DNA of 45,708 bases, from positions 1 to 45,708 of the forward strand of contig NZ_WVID01000040.1 of NCBI RefSeq assembly GCF_010091925.1. The letters are read 5' to 3'. A program made the translations under genes and the position numbers. Each line of letters begins with the position of its first letter. The stretch's first letter is position 1. Under the pieces are notes generated by a model, which was not told where the DNA came from, ran no database searches, and was given only the letters and a program-made list of their open reading frames with translations. The stretch comes from Nostoc sp. B(2019). GTDB taxonomy: Bacteria > Cyanobacteriota > Cyanobacteriia > Cyanobacteriales > Nostocaceae. This document shows positions 12,692 to 20,964 of the stretch, piece by piece.

Positions 12692-13855
12692 ATGAGTCAG
12701 CCGCCTGAAAATTTGGAACCACAACAGCAACAGGCTGATAGTTCCAAAAATCATGCAGTTCAAGGTAATCAAAATCGAGCAGTTCAAGGGGATAACAATA
12801 GGGCATTTTTGGGTGATAGCAATATAGTAATTGATGGCAATAACAATACCTTGATCATCAATCATAATTATTCTTCTGAAGAAGTGATAAACGCCTCTGT
12901 AAAATCTGTTGAAGAAACTAAAAACACTTTACAAAACAAAGAATATGATTTCAATGCGGAACCAGAGAAAGAAGTCAGAGCGCGTTCTAAACTTAAGCCC
13001 AGCCTCCGAAAGTATCGGTTTGAATATGCAGAAGTCGTTAAGCCTTCTGGACTATTTGGATTCGTAAGAAAACCAATCATCAACTCTCACCGCAAGGAAG
13101 CTAAGTATTTTGTCGAAGATTTAGGTGGGGGTGTGGAATTAGAGATGATTGCTATTCCTGATGGAAATTTTTTTATGGGATCATCTGAAGAAAAAAATAC
13201 AAGTAGCTCAAAAGTTCCTCAACATCTGGTGTCTGTTAATTCCTTCTTTATAGGGAAATACCCCATTACTCAAAAAGAATGGAAAGCTGTAGCTTGCTTA
13301 CCACAGATCAATCGGCCCTTAGTAGTTGATTGTTCTAAATTCAAGGGAGACAGCTATCCCGTAGAACAAATTTGCTGGGACGATGCTGTTGAATTCTGCG
13401 ATCGCCTTTCCCAAAAGACAAGTCGGGACTACCGATTGCCCAGTGAAGCTGAATGGGAATATGCAGCTCGTGCTGGGACTACAACTTTATTCCACTTTGG
13501 AGACATTATTACTCCTGAGTTGGCAAACTATCAAGATTATAAAGATCCTAAATCTTCAAGAGAAGTTTTTCATAATCAAACTACTCCTGTTGATAACTTT
13601 AAGTTTCCAAATCTCTTAGGGCTATACGATATACACGGTAATGTTTGGGAATGGTGCATGGATCACTGGCATGATAGCTACAAGAAAGCGCCCAATGATG
13701 GTAAAGCATGGGTCAACAATAGAGACAACCAACTTCGTGTAATTAGAGGAGGTTCTTGGAATGATATTCCAGAAAGTTGCCGTTCAGCATCTCGCAAAAA
13801 AGCTCGAATTGATGAGAAAGGAAGTTACCTTGGCTTTCGAGTAGTTTGTTGTTAA
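12692..13855 (+). CDS. FGE-sulfatase (SUMF1-like) protein with Asn/Gly repeat N-terminus
   Basis: 387 residues. Residues about 18-60 contain short repeats (G-N-Q-N-R-A-V-Q-G-D-N-N-R-A-F-L-G-D-S-N, G-N-N-N-T-L-I-I-N) reminiscent of amyloid-like or beta-solenoid signalling motifs. Residues about 130-387 form a formylglycine-generating-enzyme-like domain: I-P-D-G-N-F-F-M-G-S, Y-P-I-T-Q-K-E-W, P-V-E-Q-I-C-W-D-D-A-V-E-F-C, L-P-S-E-A-E-W-E-Y-A-A-R-A-G, G-N-V-W-E-W-C-M-D, R-G-G-S-W, G-F-R. In cyanobacteria this fold is often an effector or sensor domain of conflict-type proteins, not a sulfatase activator, and no sulfatase is nearby. It is paired with the upstream gene. Confidence 0.82.
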   Translation: MSQPPENLEPQQQQADSSKNHAVQGNQNRAVQGDNNRAFLGDSNIVIDGNNNTLIINHNYSSEEVINASVKSVEETKNTLQNKEYDFNAEPEKEVRARSKLKPSLRKYRFEYAEVVKPSGLFGFVRKPIINSHRKEAKYFVEDLGGGVELEMIAIPDGNFFMGSSEEKNTSSSKVPQHLVSVNSFFIGKYPITQKEWKAVACLPQINRPLVVDCSKFKGDSYPVEQICWDDAVEFCDRLSQKTSRDYRLPSEAEWEYAARAGTTTLFHFGDIITPELANYQDYKDPKSSREVFHNQTTPVDNFKFPNLLGLYDIHGNVWEWCMDHWHDSYKKAPNDGKAWVNNRDNQLRVIRGGSWNDIPESCRSASRKKARIDEKGSYLGFRVVCC

Positions 13856-13931
13856 ATCAATGTTCGGTAGAAATCAAAGAAACTGAAATAATTTGATGTT
13901 TAATAATGTTTCATCTATCTAATATAAAAAA

Positions 13932-14126
13932 ATGAACCTACCTAATCTTATCCCATTAATAATCGTTTTAATTATTGCTGGAATAATTTGGTTTATAACT
14001 AAGAAAAAAGAAGAGGAAAAAACCACACCTGTTCGTTCCCACAAAAGAACGATAACTGTCAAGGGACATTCTAGAAGCAAACCCAAACCCAAACCCAAGA
14101 GCAAAAATCGCCGTAGCAGTAAATGA
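13932..14126 (+). CDS. Small membrane protein with basic tail
   Basis: 64 residues: MNLPNLIP, one hydrophobic helix (about 8-22, L-I-I-V-L-I-I-A-G-I-I-W-F-I), then a highly basic Lys/Arg/Ser/Pro tail with a K-P-K-P-K-P-K repeat. N-out single-pass topology with a cytoplasmic nucleic-acid-like tail is an inference. It follows the FGE gene by about 75 bp and may belong with it. Confidence 0.45.
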   Translation: MNLPNLIPLIIVLIIAGIIWFITKKKEEEKTTPVRSHKRTITVKGHSRSKPKPKPKSKNRRSSK

Positions 14127-14175
14127 TGAAACAATTAAAATTGCATGACACTTTCTCTATCATTGCCCCCATTAC

Positions 14176-14349
14176 TCATGCCTCCAACTCCGCTATAAAC
14201 TTATCCAACGCTTTGGCTACTGCCTTTAACTTGTCAGACAGAACTTTTTTGAGGATGCGGTCGCGCACCTGCTGATAATCAATTTCAGTTCTGGGGGAAA
14301 CTTCCGGTAAAGCGATCGCACTCCGCGCAATGTTGGAGGCGACTGTTTA
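14176..14349 (-). pseudogene. C-terminal gene fragment, unrecognised
   Basis: An open minus-strand frame without a start encodes V-A-S-N-I-A-R-S-A-I-A-L-P-E-V-S, Y-Q-Q-V-R-D-R-I-L-K-K-V-L and A-K-A-L-D-K-F-I-A-E-L-E-A before TGA. It begins after a TAA stop, so only the end of a larger protein remains; the stop overlaps an ATG (ATGA), a typical operon junction whose downstream gene is also lost. Confidence 0.4.
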
Positions 14350-14360
14350 AAATTCATGCC

Positions 14361-14591
14361 TTAATAGTCATTATCAGCCACACAAATTCCTTTACATTTA
14401 ATACCGTTCGTAGCTGTGCGCTGACAATGAGAACATAGAACTTTTTCGTTTTCTGTTTCTTGATTTATCTTTATACTAGTGCTTGCAGTAAAAAAGTCTT
14501 TTTCAATAACCTGCCCTCTGGTAAACTTAATCTGTCCTCGCTTAGTTTTACTGTCAAGATGTTTTTTTTGAGAGCTGCGAGTGCTACTCAC
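14361..14591 (-). CDS. Small Cys-containing protein coupled to the condensation-domain gene
   Basis: Starts at a GTG that overlaps the TAG stop of the upstream acyltransferase (TAGTG), with AGAGG seven bases before it, so translation is probably coupled. 76 residues, basic N-terminus (begins MSSTRSSQKKHLDSKTKRGQ), then C-S-H-C and K-C-K-G-I-C, a possible four-Cys metal site. Family unknown. Part of this frame extends into the upstream gene as a shadow, which I exclude. Confidence 0.5.
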   Translation of the reverse strand: MSSTRSSQKKHLDSKTKRGQIKFTRGQVIEKDFFTASTSIKINQETENEKVLCSHCQRTATNGIKCKGICVADNDY

Positions 14592-15871
14592 TACCCAACC
14601 TCTACAAGGGCTGTAAGCAATTGTTCCATAGCTATGTTTTTTATGTTGTAGGCGTTTGTACCAGGCACAAGAGACTCTTGGTAACGACAAATAAAACACA
14701 TCTTCTCTTGAAGTGTTGCTACACCTATTAAAAGTGGTAGAGATTTTGGCCCCGTAGCCATCAAATAAAGTTCCTGTAGCTGTAATTTTCCAAACTGCTG
14801 TTTAATATTTAAATTCCCCAAATTAGTAATTGCAATATCCATTCCCCCTATATCTCTGGCATCTGAAGTTTCCTCACCTTTGTTAGAGTTACTAGATAAT
14901 AAAGCTCTTGCTTTTAGTACATCGTCAAATAATTTTCCGTCTGCTACCACTTGATTGAGCTTATATTTAACTTCACGGGCTAAATCCCAAAAATCGGTTT
15001 TCTGGCTTAATCGATGAGCGGTGACTGGTCGAGTAATGTATTCTCCTAGATTTTCGCCAACATAAATTGTCAAATAGTTGCGGATATTTACTGGTGTATG
15101 ACACCTAAGAATAATCTCGTTAGGAGATTTTATTTCAGCAGCGATCGCTAGAAGAAATGCAGCACATAAAGCACCGTGAACAGAAGTTTTCTCTTCTCGA
15201 CAGCGAGCTAGAAGCTTGGTAGTTTCCGCAGAAGATAGCGTCCAATGAAACAGGCGAAGTGGAAATGTTTCTGAAGTATTTATTTTATGATTATTTTGAT
15301 AAATGGCTGTTAATATAGACTCCGCTTCTATCGAATTATCTAAATCTTCCTCAACCAAATTTTTTGTAATATCAGGGATAATTTCATCAACAGGAGGTAA
15401 GTCTGGTAAAAGCTCACGAGGGTTGTCTGGTTCACCAATAAATTGCAAGATATCTCGGATAAGATAAGCTCCTGATAAACCATCACCAATGCAATGATGA
15501 AAAGTAATTATTAGGTTAGAAACATCAGGTGAGTGCAGCAACAATACGCGCAGCAAGGGTTCTTCGCTCCAACTCAAAGGATGACGTAATTCTTCTACCA
15601 TCTCCCGACACCAATGTTCTTCTCCTTGTCGCTCAATTATTCGCAGTGGAATAGGCGGAACATTTTCTAAGGAAAATTGTGGCTGATTTTGATTGTTAGT
15701 GACTATTTTTACTTTTAACCGAGAATGCCTCAGTTGTAGCCAAGCCAGAGCTTCAGTTAATAAATCAATGGTAAATGACCCTTTAATGGTTGCCGACAAG
15801 GTAACATTTTCCGGGCTGTTCTTGTATGACAACCACATCAAATGTTCTGATGCTGTCAGAATGCGATTCAT
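14591..15871 (-). CDS. Condensation-domain / PapA-like acyltransferase
   Basis: 426 residues. The catalytic H-H-x-x-x-D-G type motif appears as H-H-C-I-G-D-G at residues 125-131, in a single stand-alone condensation domain with no adenylation or carrier domain. The closest families are wax/phthiocerol-ester-type acyltransferases and alcohol O-acetyltransferases, which transfer acyl groups to hydroxyls or amines. The substrate cannot be read from sequence and no NRPS/PKS or lipid gene is near. It forms a two-gene unit with the small Cys protein. Confidence 0.78.
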   Translation of the reverse strand: MNRILTASEHLMWLSYKNSPENVTLSATIKGSFTIDLLTEALAWLQLRHSRLKVKIVTNNQNQPQFSLENVPPIPLRIIERQGEEHWCREMVEELRHPLSWSEEPLLRVLLLHSPDVSNLIITFHHCIGDGLSGAYLIRDILQFIGEPDNPRELLPDLPPVDEIIPDITKNLVEEDLDNSIEAESILTAIYQNNHKINTSETFPLRLFHWTLSSAETTKLLARCREEKTSVHGALCAAFLLAIAAEIKSPNEIILRCHTPVNIRNYLTIYVGENLGEYITRPVTAHRLSQKTDFWDLAREVKYKLNQVVADGKLFDDVLKARALLSSNSNKGEETSDARDIGGMDIAITNLGNLNIKQQFGKLQLQELYLMATGPKSLPLLIGVATLQEKMCFICRYQESLVPGTNAYNIKNIAMEQLLTALVEVG

Positions 15872-15944
15872 GGCAATTACAAGGATTTTAGTGTTATTTA
15901 AATAAATCTAGCCATTTTTGCAATATAACTCCAAATTCTTACTA

Positions 15945-17264
15945 TCAAAACCTCGGCAATACTGTACCCGTGCCCGCGTCTTTCTTCGTGCGGACATAAG
16001 CCTTTGTTGTATCGGTTTTACTATGCCCCAACTGGTTTTGCACCTCAAAAACATTTTTATGCTCGACTGCTCTTGTAGCGTGAGAATGCCGTAGCCAATG
16101 GCAAGAGAATTTTAACTTTGCCACCTCGGAGATATCTTGAATTAGCTGTTTTATAGCTCTGTCGCTCAACGGCAAACCCCGCTTTTTCGGGTCAGGCGAG
16201 ATATTTGGGAATACTGGCATCTTGTCACTAGCCATCCCCCGATACTTCTTAAAAACGAGCGAAGTCTGATGGTCTAACCCAATCTCGCGGTACTTGCCAC
16301 CTTTGCCTCGGAACTTAATCGTATAGTATCCCCGGTTTCTATCCTCTGGTGTTGGGTCGGGATACCACTGGAAATTATGCCAATATAACCCCGGATAATC
16401 TTCTTTAGGTTGACCTGGTTCATCACCCGGAACTGTTACTCTGCCGAGTTCACCAACTCGCATACCGCTATAAAAAAGCAGACAAAAAACCAGCCAGTGC
16501 TTACCCCCCAACTGCTTAGCGGCATCAGCTAGCTTCTTCATCTCGAAATCTTCTAGATACCGCTGCGCCTTCGGTAAATTACTGAAATTATCGTAATTTA
16601 TGGTACTTGCAATATTCCTTAAAAAATAACCGCAATTCTCAGCCGACCCGTAACTCCAGAGCGACCGCAACATCAGCACTTGGTTAGATTTAGTATAAGG
16701 GGAAACCTCACCCCAACTAGCAATAAATTCGAGTAACTTTGGTTGCTGTAGCAATCTTAAATCAGGTATGCCTTCTTTGCGTACCCAATTAAGCAATTTT
16801 TGACCAAATCGATAGTATTTTCGCTTGGTTTGCTCCCGGTTCTGCGACCCCGCCCAAGCTAAAATTAACTCTTCATCATCACCCACCGCAGGTGTACGGT
16901 AATAATATTGCCGAATTACCTCCTCTACCAAATCCGGCGTAACTTGAGCATTCGTGTTTTTAATTACACTTTCTTGTGGAGTAGTAGGCAGAATTTCGAC
17001 CTGGGCGACCTCAATATTAGTAACATCCATCTGGTCTTTAGGGTTACGCGACCATAAACATCTAACTTCCTGGAAGTGCAGTTTCAGGAAGCTTTTATAT
17101 TCTACGACAGCGCCGTGGATATACTGCCCGCTCTCTGCGTCAATAATTCCCAAAGCCTGCACAAAAGTAGCAAGCTCTCCTCCTGGGTGAAAGCCCAAAA
17201 CACGGCGGACGATTCCCGAACTCTTTTGTGCTTGAATCACCAATCCCTGATATGTTGATAGCAT
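15945..17264 (-). CDS. Tyrosine recombinase (phage-type integrase)
   Basis: 439 residues. The C-terminal catalytic domain has R269 (S-G-M-R-V-G-E-L), H389-x-x-R392 (H-W-L-R-H-S-H), H414 (L-G-H-S) and nucleophile Y423 (T-K-A-Y-V-R-T). An insertion rich in Pro/Asp/Tyr (about 280-315) follows the first Arg. The N-terminal 110 residues form an extra domain, then a SAM-like core-binding domain. It should catalyse site-specific integration, excision or dimer resolution. The start codon lies inside a GATAGC-ATT-GCTATC palindrome, suggesting autorepression or an adjacent recombination site. Confidence 0.88.
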   Translation of the reverse strand: MLSTYQGLVIQAQKSSGIVRRVLGFHPGGELATFVQALGIIDAESGQYIHGAVVEYKSFLKLHFQEVRCLWSRNPKDQMDVTNIEVAQVEILPTTPQESVIKNTNAQVTPDLVEEVIRQYYYRTPAVGDDEELILAWAGSQNREQTKRKYYRFGQKLLNWVRKEGIPDLRLLQQPKLLEFIASWGEVSPYTKSNQVLMLRSLWSYGSAENCGYFLRNIASTINYDNFSNLPKAQRYLEDFEMKKLADAAKQLGGKHWLVFCLLFYSGMRVGELGRVTVPGDEPGQPKEDYPGLYWHNFQWYPDPTPEDRNRGYYTIKFRGKGGKYREIGLDHQTSLVFKKYRGMASDKMPVFPNISPDPKKRGLPLSDRAIKQLIQDISEVAKLKFSCHWLRHSHATRAVEHKNVFEVQNQLGHSKTDTTKAYVRTKKDAGTGTVLPRF

Positions 17265-17310
17265 TGCTATCTACTTGATATCGATAGCTGTTGCTATCAA
17301 TTGTGATATC
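17257..17310. promoter_or_regulatory. Palindromic operator / candidate att region between recombinase and divergent gene
   Basis: Two GATAGC/GCTATC inverted repeats (17257-17271 and 17283-17298) and two direct copies of a TTGCTATC..TGATATC unit (17264-17282 and 17291-17310). It overlaps the recombinase start and ends four bases before the divergent ATG. It could bind either gene product. Confidence 0.55.
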
Positions 17311-17313
17311 ACT

Positions 17314-17916
17314 ATGCCTGACGAGAACAAACCCAGCGAGATGATCCGTGTACCCACTCCCCTGATTCCAGCAGTTAGGGAGTTATCCCGGCTACACCGA
17401 CAAGGACGAACAAGCGAGTTGCTTCACTCTTTGGATGAATTAATACTGGCGTTGGACAGTAACACTAGTAGCGCCAACTTTACGAATCAAACGCTATTAG
17501 CTATTTGCGAACGACTTGATAAGCTAGAGTCACAGAATTTCGGGGAATCTAATAGCAACGAAACACCCTCAACCAAGTATCTCGCCGATTTAGAACAAAA
17601 AGTTGAGGGGATGACAGCCCGAATGGCACAATTCGCCGAGGCGATTATTAAAATTCAAAATCATCTCAACAACCAACCGAGGCGGCCCAATAAATCGTAC
17701 TACAACAATTCATCCTATCAAGGGCGTACTCCCCGTATTCAACCGCTAACGGAAGAAGGTTTAGCTAAAAGACTTGGTTTAGCGATAGAAACTATACGTA
17801 AGGAGCGAATTAATCTGCCACCACCGCTTTTTGTGGCATGGTGCAAGGGCAAGGATACATCGGGTATGGGGTGGGAATTTAACGAAAATACTCTTTTATA
17901 TCATCCTGTGAGTTAG
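17314..17916 (+). CDS. Plasmid protein with helical N-terminus and coiled coil, HTH-like C-terminus
   Basis: 200 residues from the ATG at 17314 (MPDENKPSEMIRVPTPLIPA, then V-R-E-L-S-R-L-H-R-Q-G-R). An upstream TTG/ATA extension would read through the palindromes, so it is not used. Residues about 75-130 are a coiled coil (L-A-D-L-E-Q-K-V-E-G-M-T-A-R-M). A low-complexity Asn/Arg/Pro linker follows, then an HTH-like L-A-K-R-L-G-L-A-I-E-T-I-R-K-E-R. The M-I-R-V-P-x-P-L-I-P-x-V-R-E-L-S start is common in cyanobacterial plasmid proteins next to recombinases. DNA binding is likely; function unknown. Confidence 0.65.
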   Translation: MPDENKPSEMIRVPTPLIPAVRELSRLHRQGRTSELLHSLDELILALDSNTSSANFTNQTLLAICERLDKLESQNFGESNSNETPSTKYLADLEQKVEGMTARMAQFAEAIIKIQNHLNNQPRRPNKSYYNNSSYQGRTPRIQPLTEEGLAKRLGLAIETIRKERINLPPPLFVAWCKGKDTSGMGWEFNENTLLYHPVS

Positions 17917-18199
17917 TTTACAGATGCGTGCAAGGATGCGTAGTTTACCGCCGCAGGCATCGCCTCATGTATTCATGTATGACACTTTTGGTTTGACTCG
18001 CTTGAAGCGTCAACACAAGCGCAAGAGTGCGAGCGCAAAAATTAGTTACCGCAGAGGTAAAAGTAATCAATTAAAAGTATGAAAATACCTTCAAAAAGGC
18101 TGATTATTAATCAAATCTGCACTTCAGGTCTATTCTTTACGGTACAAGACGAATCACTAAAAATGATGCAACTTAAGAGTAGTGCAAATATAGGAAATT
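17917..18199. other. Intergenic stretch
   Basis: No gene supported. It contains a GC-rich first half with short alternating GCG/CGC words and an AT-rich second half leading to the DUF4112 gene. Confidence 0.4.
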
Positions 18200-18631
18200 A
18201 TGGACGCTGTTAAACGCCTTGCTACTCTCAACCGCATCCGCCAACTCAGCCGCCTGATGGATACATCTATACGTATCCCTTTGACAGGTTTTCGCATTGG
18301 AATAGACCCAATTATCGGTTTGGTTCCTGGTGCTGGTGATTTAATCAGTACAGCGTTTTCAGCTTACATCATATTTTTAGCAACTCGGTTTGGCATCCCG
18401 CGTCAAGATTTAGCCAAAATGATTTTTAATGTTGGTTTAGAAACAGTAGTGGGTACTGTGCCTCTTGTGGGTGATTTATTTGATGCTTTTTATAAGTCTA
18501 ATATTCGCAATTTGGCAATTTTAGAACAACATTTAACGTTAGTTGAACCAGAACTCAAAGAAGTGTCTGATGAACTTTACCAGAGTAACAAAAATTTACT
18601 AAACCGTATCATCCATCCAACCACATTCTGA
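18200..18631 (+). CDS. DUF4112 family protein
   Basis: 143 residues with the family blocks L-M-D-T-S-I-R-I-P-L-T-G-F-R-I-G-I-D-P, G-L-V-P-G-A-G-D, and G-T-V-P-L-V-G-D-L-F-D-A-F-Y-K-S-N. The repeated P-x-x-G-D and hydrophobic segments suggest a small membrane-associated protein. Function unknown. Its 3' end overlaps the convergent zinc-ribbon gene by 33 bp. Confidence 0.85.
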   Translation: MDAVKRLATLNRIRQLSRLMDTSIRIPLTGFRIGIDPIIGLVPGAGDLISTAFSAYIIFLATRFGIPRQDLAKMIFNVGLETVVGTVPLVGDLFDAFYKSNIRNLAILEQHLTLVEPELKEVSDELYQSNKNLLNRIIHPTTF

Positions 18632-19015
18632 ACAATCCCAATGAACACGCGCTGACCAGTCACGGTCAAACTCATACCCGCACTGGGGACATTTGCCAGT
18701 AAACATCGGATGCCAGTCAATCAGTTCTAGCTGCTGCTCCCTACTCCAGCGCTCTTTGGGTTGCAGAATCAGTTCGCCGTTGTAGTAGCTTGCACCCTCT
18801 ACTTCCCACTGCTCTTGGTTTGGGTCACTGCTGTAGGGGTTTTCATAAACTTCCCCAATCCCCAAAAAATCTACAAACTGCTTACCTTCTAATTGAGGGT
18901 CGGGGCGGAAGTCAAGGCAGGTGTCACTAGCTGGCCCGCCGGGGTGGACAGCACAGACAATCTGGTAATCGTGGGAGTAGAACTGGCAGCGATCGCAGTT
19001 GGGTAATTTCGGCAT
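18599..19015 (-). CDS. Cysteine-rich hypothetical protein with C-terminal zinc ribbon
   Basis: 138 residues. The N-terminus has C-D-R-C-Q-F-Y and a further Cys pair (I-V-C-A-V-H-P-G-G-P and T-C-L-D-F-R-P-D), the C-terminus C-P-Q-C-G-Y-E-F and D-C-S-E-C-G-W, a rubredoxin-like zinc ribbon. Function unknown. It is convergent with the DUF4112 gene and overlaps its end; the reading frames of both are good, so both are likely real. Confidence 0.7.
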   Translation of the reverse strand: MPKLPNCDRCQFYSHDYQIVCAVHPGGPASDTCLDFRPDPQLEGKQFVDFLGIGEVYENPYSSDPNQEQWEVEGASYYNGELILQPKERWSREQQLELIDWHPMFTGKCPQCGYEFDRDWSARVHWDCSECGWMDDTV

Positions 19016-19040
19016 AGCACCAGTTTATCCAGTACAGGTA

Positions 19041-19127
19041 GCGATGCCTAGGTTGGGCTGTGACGCTCGAACGCGAGTAGCGTCTCCGACAGGAGAAGAC
19101 TCGCTAACGCTACGCTATCGGTGACGC
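19041..19127. repeat. Dispersed palindromic repeat, copy A
   Basis: 87 bp beginning GCGATGCCTAGGTTGGGCTG, with internal inverted segments (ACTCGC/GCGAGT, GCTAACGC/GCGTAGC-like). Copy B is at 25433-25515 and shares most positions, with the middle differing. Non-coding Nostocales-type repeat. Confidence 0.7.
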
Positions 19128-19182
19128 ACTCCCAATTTTTCCTTTAAGAATATCGAAACTGCATTACTGACCGAGGAGTAAT

Positions 19183-19344
19183 TTAGCCTAGGGAAGTGCC
19201 TATTGCTCTTGCCATTGTTGCTGCCAATAACGAAATAAAGCCAAAAAGTGACCAATAATTCAGATTTCCATTGGTCATGAACACAAAATCATTAGTAGGG
19301 GTTGCTACTGCATTCCCTGGTGATTCCAGCTTTGACTCGCTCAT
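19183..19344 (-). CDS. Possible 53-aa membrane protein
   Basis: From the ATG at 19344: starts MSESKLESPGNAVATPTNDF, then N-L-N-Y-W-S-L-F-G-F-I-S-L-L-A-A-T-M-A-R-A, one membrane helix. No Shine-Dalgarno, no homologue recognised. Coding-like but short. Confidence 0.35.
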   Translation of the reverse strand: MSESKLESPGNAVATPTNDFVFMTNGNLNYWSLFGFISLLAATMARAIGTSLG

Positions 19345-19399
19345 ATTTGGCTGGCATCGGCTTTGTTGTGGACTTCGTTAGAAAGTTTGATGGTTGTAG

Positions 19400-19672
19400 A
19401 TGAACATAGGAATAATCGAGTCTTACAATAGCGGATTTTTAGACGTTGTACCAGAGGGTGAAGACAGCGACTATTGGCAGATTGCAGCTGTACACATCAA
19501 TGGCCAAGCCTACTGCCCTAGTCCTCGGCTTTATCGTTCAGAAAAAGTAGCATTGGCAAAAGCTGCACGAATTTATGATTGGCTAGCTGACCACGAAGAA
19601 GAAATTAGTAATGGGGCTTGCAACTGCTCTCAATTGAACCTCATCTTATGGCAGCAACCAAAAGTATCTTAG
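19400..19672 (+). CDS. Small hypothetical protein
   Basis: 90 residues beginning MNIGIIESYNSGFLDVVPEG, acidic, with a C-terminal C-N-C pair. The fold looks compact alpha/beta; not recognised. It is followed by a C/G-rich hairpin with a T tract at 19749-19775. Confidence 0.55.
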   Translation: MNIGIIESYNSGFLDVVPEGEDSDYWQIAAVHINGQAYCPSPRLYRSEKVALAKAARIYDWLADHEEEISNGACNCSQLNLILWQQPKVS

Positions 19673-19748
19673 TTGACTAGGGCGTAGGTGCTTGCCTTGG
19701 GCAAATATTCTTAGTACTTTTGTTCTAATGCTTTAAAGTAAGCCATAG

Positions 19749-19775
19749 TCCCCGGCGATTAAGTGTGGGGATTTT
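19749..19775 (+). terminator. Weak terminator after 19400-19672
   Basis: TCCCC pairs with GGGGA across a 13-nt loop and is followed by TTTT. It stands 75 bp after the stop. Confidence 0.4.
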
Positions 19776-19930
19776 ACTTTGTTGATAGGATGCGAACACA
19801 CTTCAAAGAATTAATATTAATCTCCAATATAAATCAAAAATTTCTAAAAAGGGTTACATTAATGATTTAAAATAATATAAATAGTGATATTTAACCGATT
19901 ATTTACTAAAACTAAATAATAGTAAAAACC
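19776..19930. other. AT-rich intergenic stretch
   Basis: Very AT-rich leader of the DUF5674 gene; no gene or structured RNA is visible. Confidence 0.4.
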
Positions 19931-20266
19931 TTGATAATTATAATACGTCATCGTGCCACTCCAGAACAAATAGAACAGATGCTTGAGGAGCATAAGTTTT
20001 ATATTAAACTGGCAGTTGACATCAAACGCCGTATCCTTGCTGGTGGCGGTGAAATGCACTACTTTTGTGAACAAGCTTTGCTTGAGGATGGAAGTTCTCA
20101 AAAAAATATCTGGGGAGCGGGCTTTATGCCTATTAGTCAGAAAATTAGCTATGATTCACTAATCAATATTCGTCCCAGTCAGAGTAATCGTTCAATGGAG
20201 ATACTTGACGCTACCATTAGAGAACAAGTTGCCCAAATTATTACAGAGTTGTTAGGTAACGTATGA
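19931..20266 (+). CDS. DUF5674 family protein
   Basis: 111 residues from a TTG start; no ATG is available without removing the conserved first strand I-I-I-I-R. Family blocks: A-V-D-I-K-R-R-I-L-A-G-G-G-E-M-H, Q-A-L-L-E-D-G-S-S-Q-K-N-I-W-G, L-I-N-I-R-P-S-Q-S-N-R-S-M-E-I. Function unknown. It overlaps the next gene by 4 bp (ATGA), a translationally coupled pair. Confidence 0.78.
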   Translation: MIIIIRHRATPEQIEQMLEEHKFYIKLAVDIKRRILAGGGEMHYFCEQALLEDGSSQKNIWGAGFMPISQKISYDSLINIRPSQSNRSMEILDATIREQVAQIITELLGNV

Positions 20267-20640
20267 CTGACTGGACTAAAAAACAAGAACGCTTCCTGCA
20301 ATATAATATCCCCACTCGCTTGGGTCACTTAGCTACAAACTTAGCCCGAATTAAATCTTTTTGTGATGATGTAACGCCTCAAGATGTAGTAGCCAGTCTT
20401 TTAAAAGAGAGCCTGTATTTTATTGAGTGGACGGCTCCTAACATGGTGCAGATAGACATTGACCAAGCAGCAGAGTTAGTAGAGTTGGGACGGACTCTAA
20501 CACGTTGGTTATTTAGTTGGGAAAAAATTAGGTCTGATGCTACAGCTTTAACCCAGGTTCAAGCTGAGGTTGGCTCGTGGTCGCAACGTGTTTTAGATAT
20601 GTCGGGATTGTTGTCAGAATCAATTTCCAAAGCTTGTTAA
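20263..20640 (+). CDS. Hypothetical helical protein, coupled to DUF5674
   Basis: 125 residues, all-helical with many Leu/Ala (MTDWTKKQERFLQYNIPTRL...). Four-base overlap with the DUF5674 stop. This coupling and the lack of other partners suggest a two-gene unit, possibly toxin-antitoxin-like, but no toxin motif is visible. Confidence 0.65.
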   Translation: MTDWTKKQERFLQYNIPTRLGHLATNLARIKSFCDDVTPQDVVASLLKESLYFIEWTAPNMVQIDIDQAAELVELGRTLTRWLFSWEKIRSDATALTQVQAEVGSWSQRVLDMSGLLSESISKAC

Positions 20641-20964
20641 AAGTTGAAATAGCTCTGCGATCGCCTTCCTTCCCAAGCAAAATTACAGCAGGCTCAACCC
20701 TCTTCGGTAATGATTGGAAGTCACAGAATGTAAACGCTATCTTAGAAGCTATTACTACTAAAACAGTTGAAAAATAATGCGCTAAACATTGCCACAGACA
20801 TCGACTTGGCAGAATGCGATCGCTTCCTTTGCCAACTGGTCTATGCTTCTGTTGAGGTTTACCCGTAATATCTAATGCACTGTAAAGCTATATAACTATT
20901 TGTGCAAACAAATTTATAAACTATTACATAATTAATTAGCAAGTTCCTAATTAAGGAGTCTGCA
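20641..20964. other. Intergenic stretch with decayed coding remnant
   Basis: Two HIP1 sites and a short coding-like remnant (N-D-W-K-S-Q-N-V-N-A-I-L-E-A-I) without a start. No gene called. AAGGAG at the 3' end belongs to the next gene. Confidence 0.4.

Noticed and set aside
12692-13855. A role in sulfatase maturation for the FGE-domain protein
   Set aside because: No sulfatase is nearby and the N-terminal motif and partner suggest a signalling or conflict role.
14591-14699. Extension of the small Cys-protein frame into the acyltransferase gene
   Set aside because: The acyltransferase frame is clearly the coding one there; a GTG with Shine-Dalgarno at the stop codon gives a better start.
20577-20777. 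66-codon plus-strand ORF after the DUF5674 partner
   Set aside because: Starts inside the upstream gene in another frame and crosses HIP1; only a short tail looks coding.
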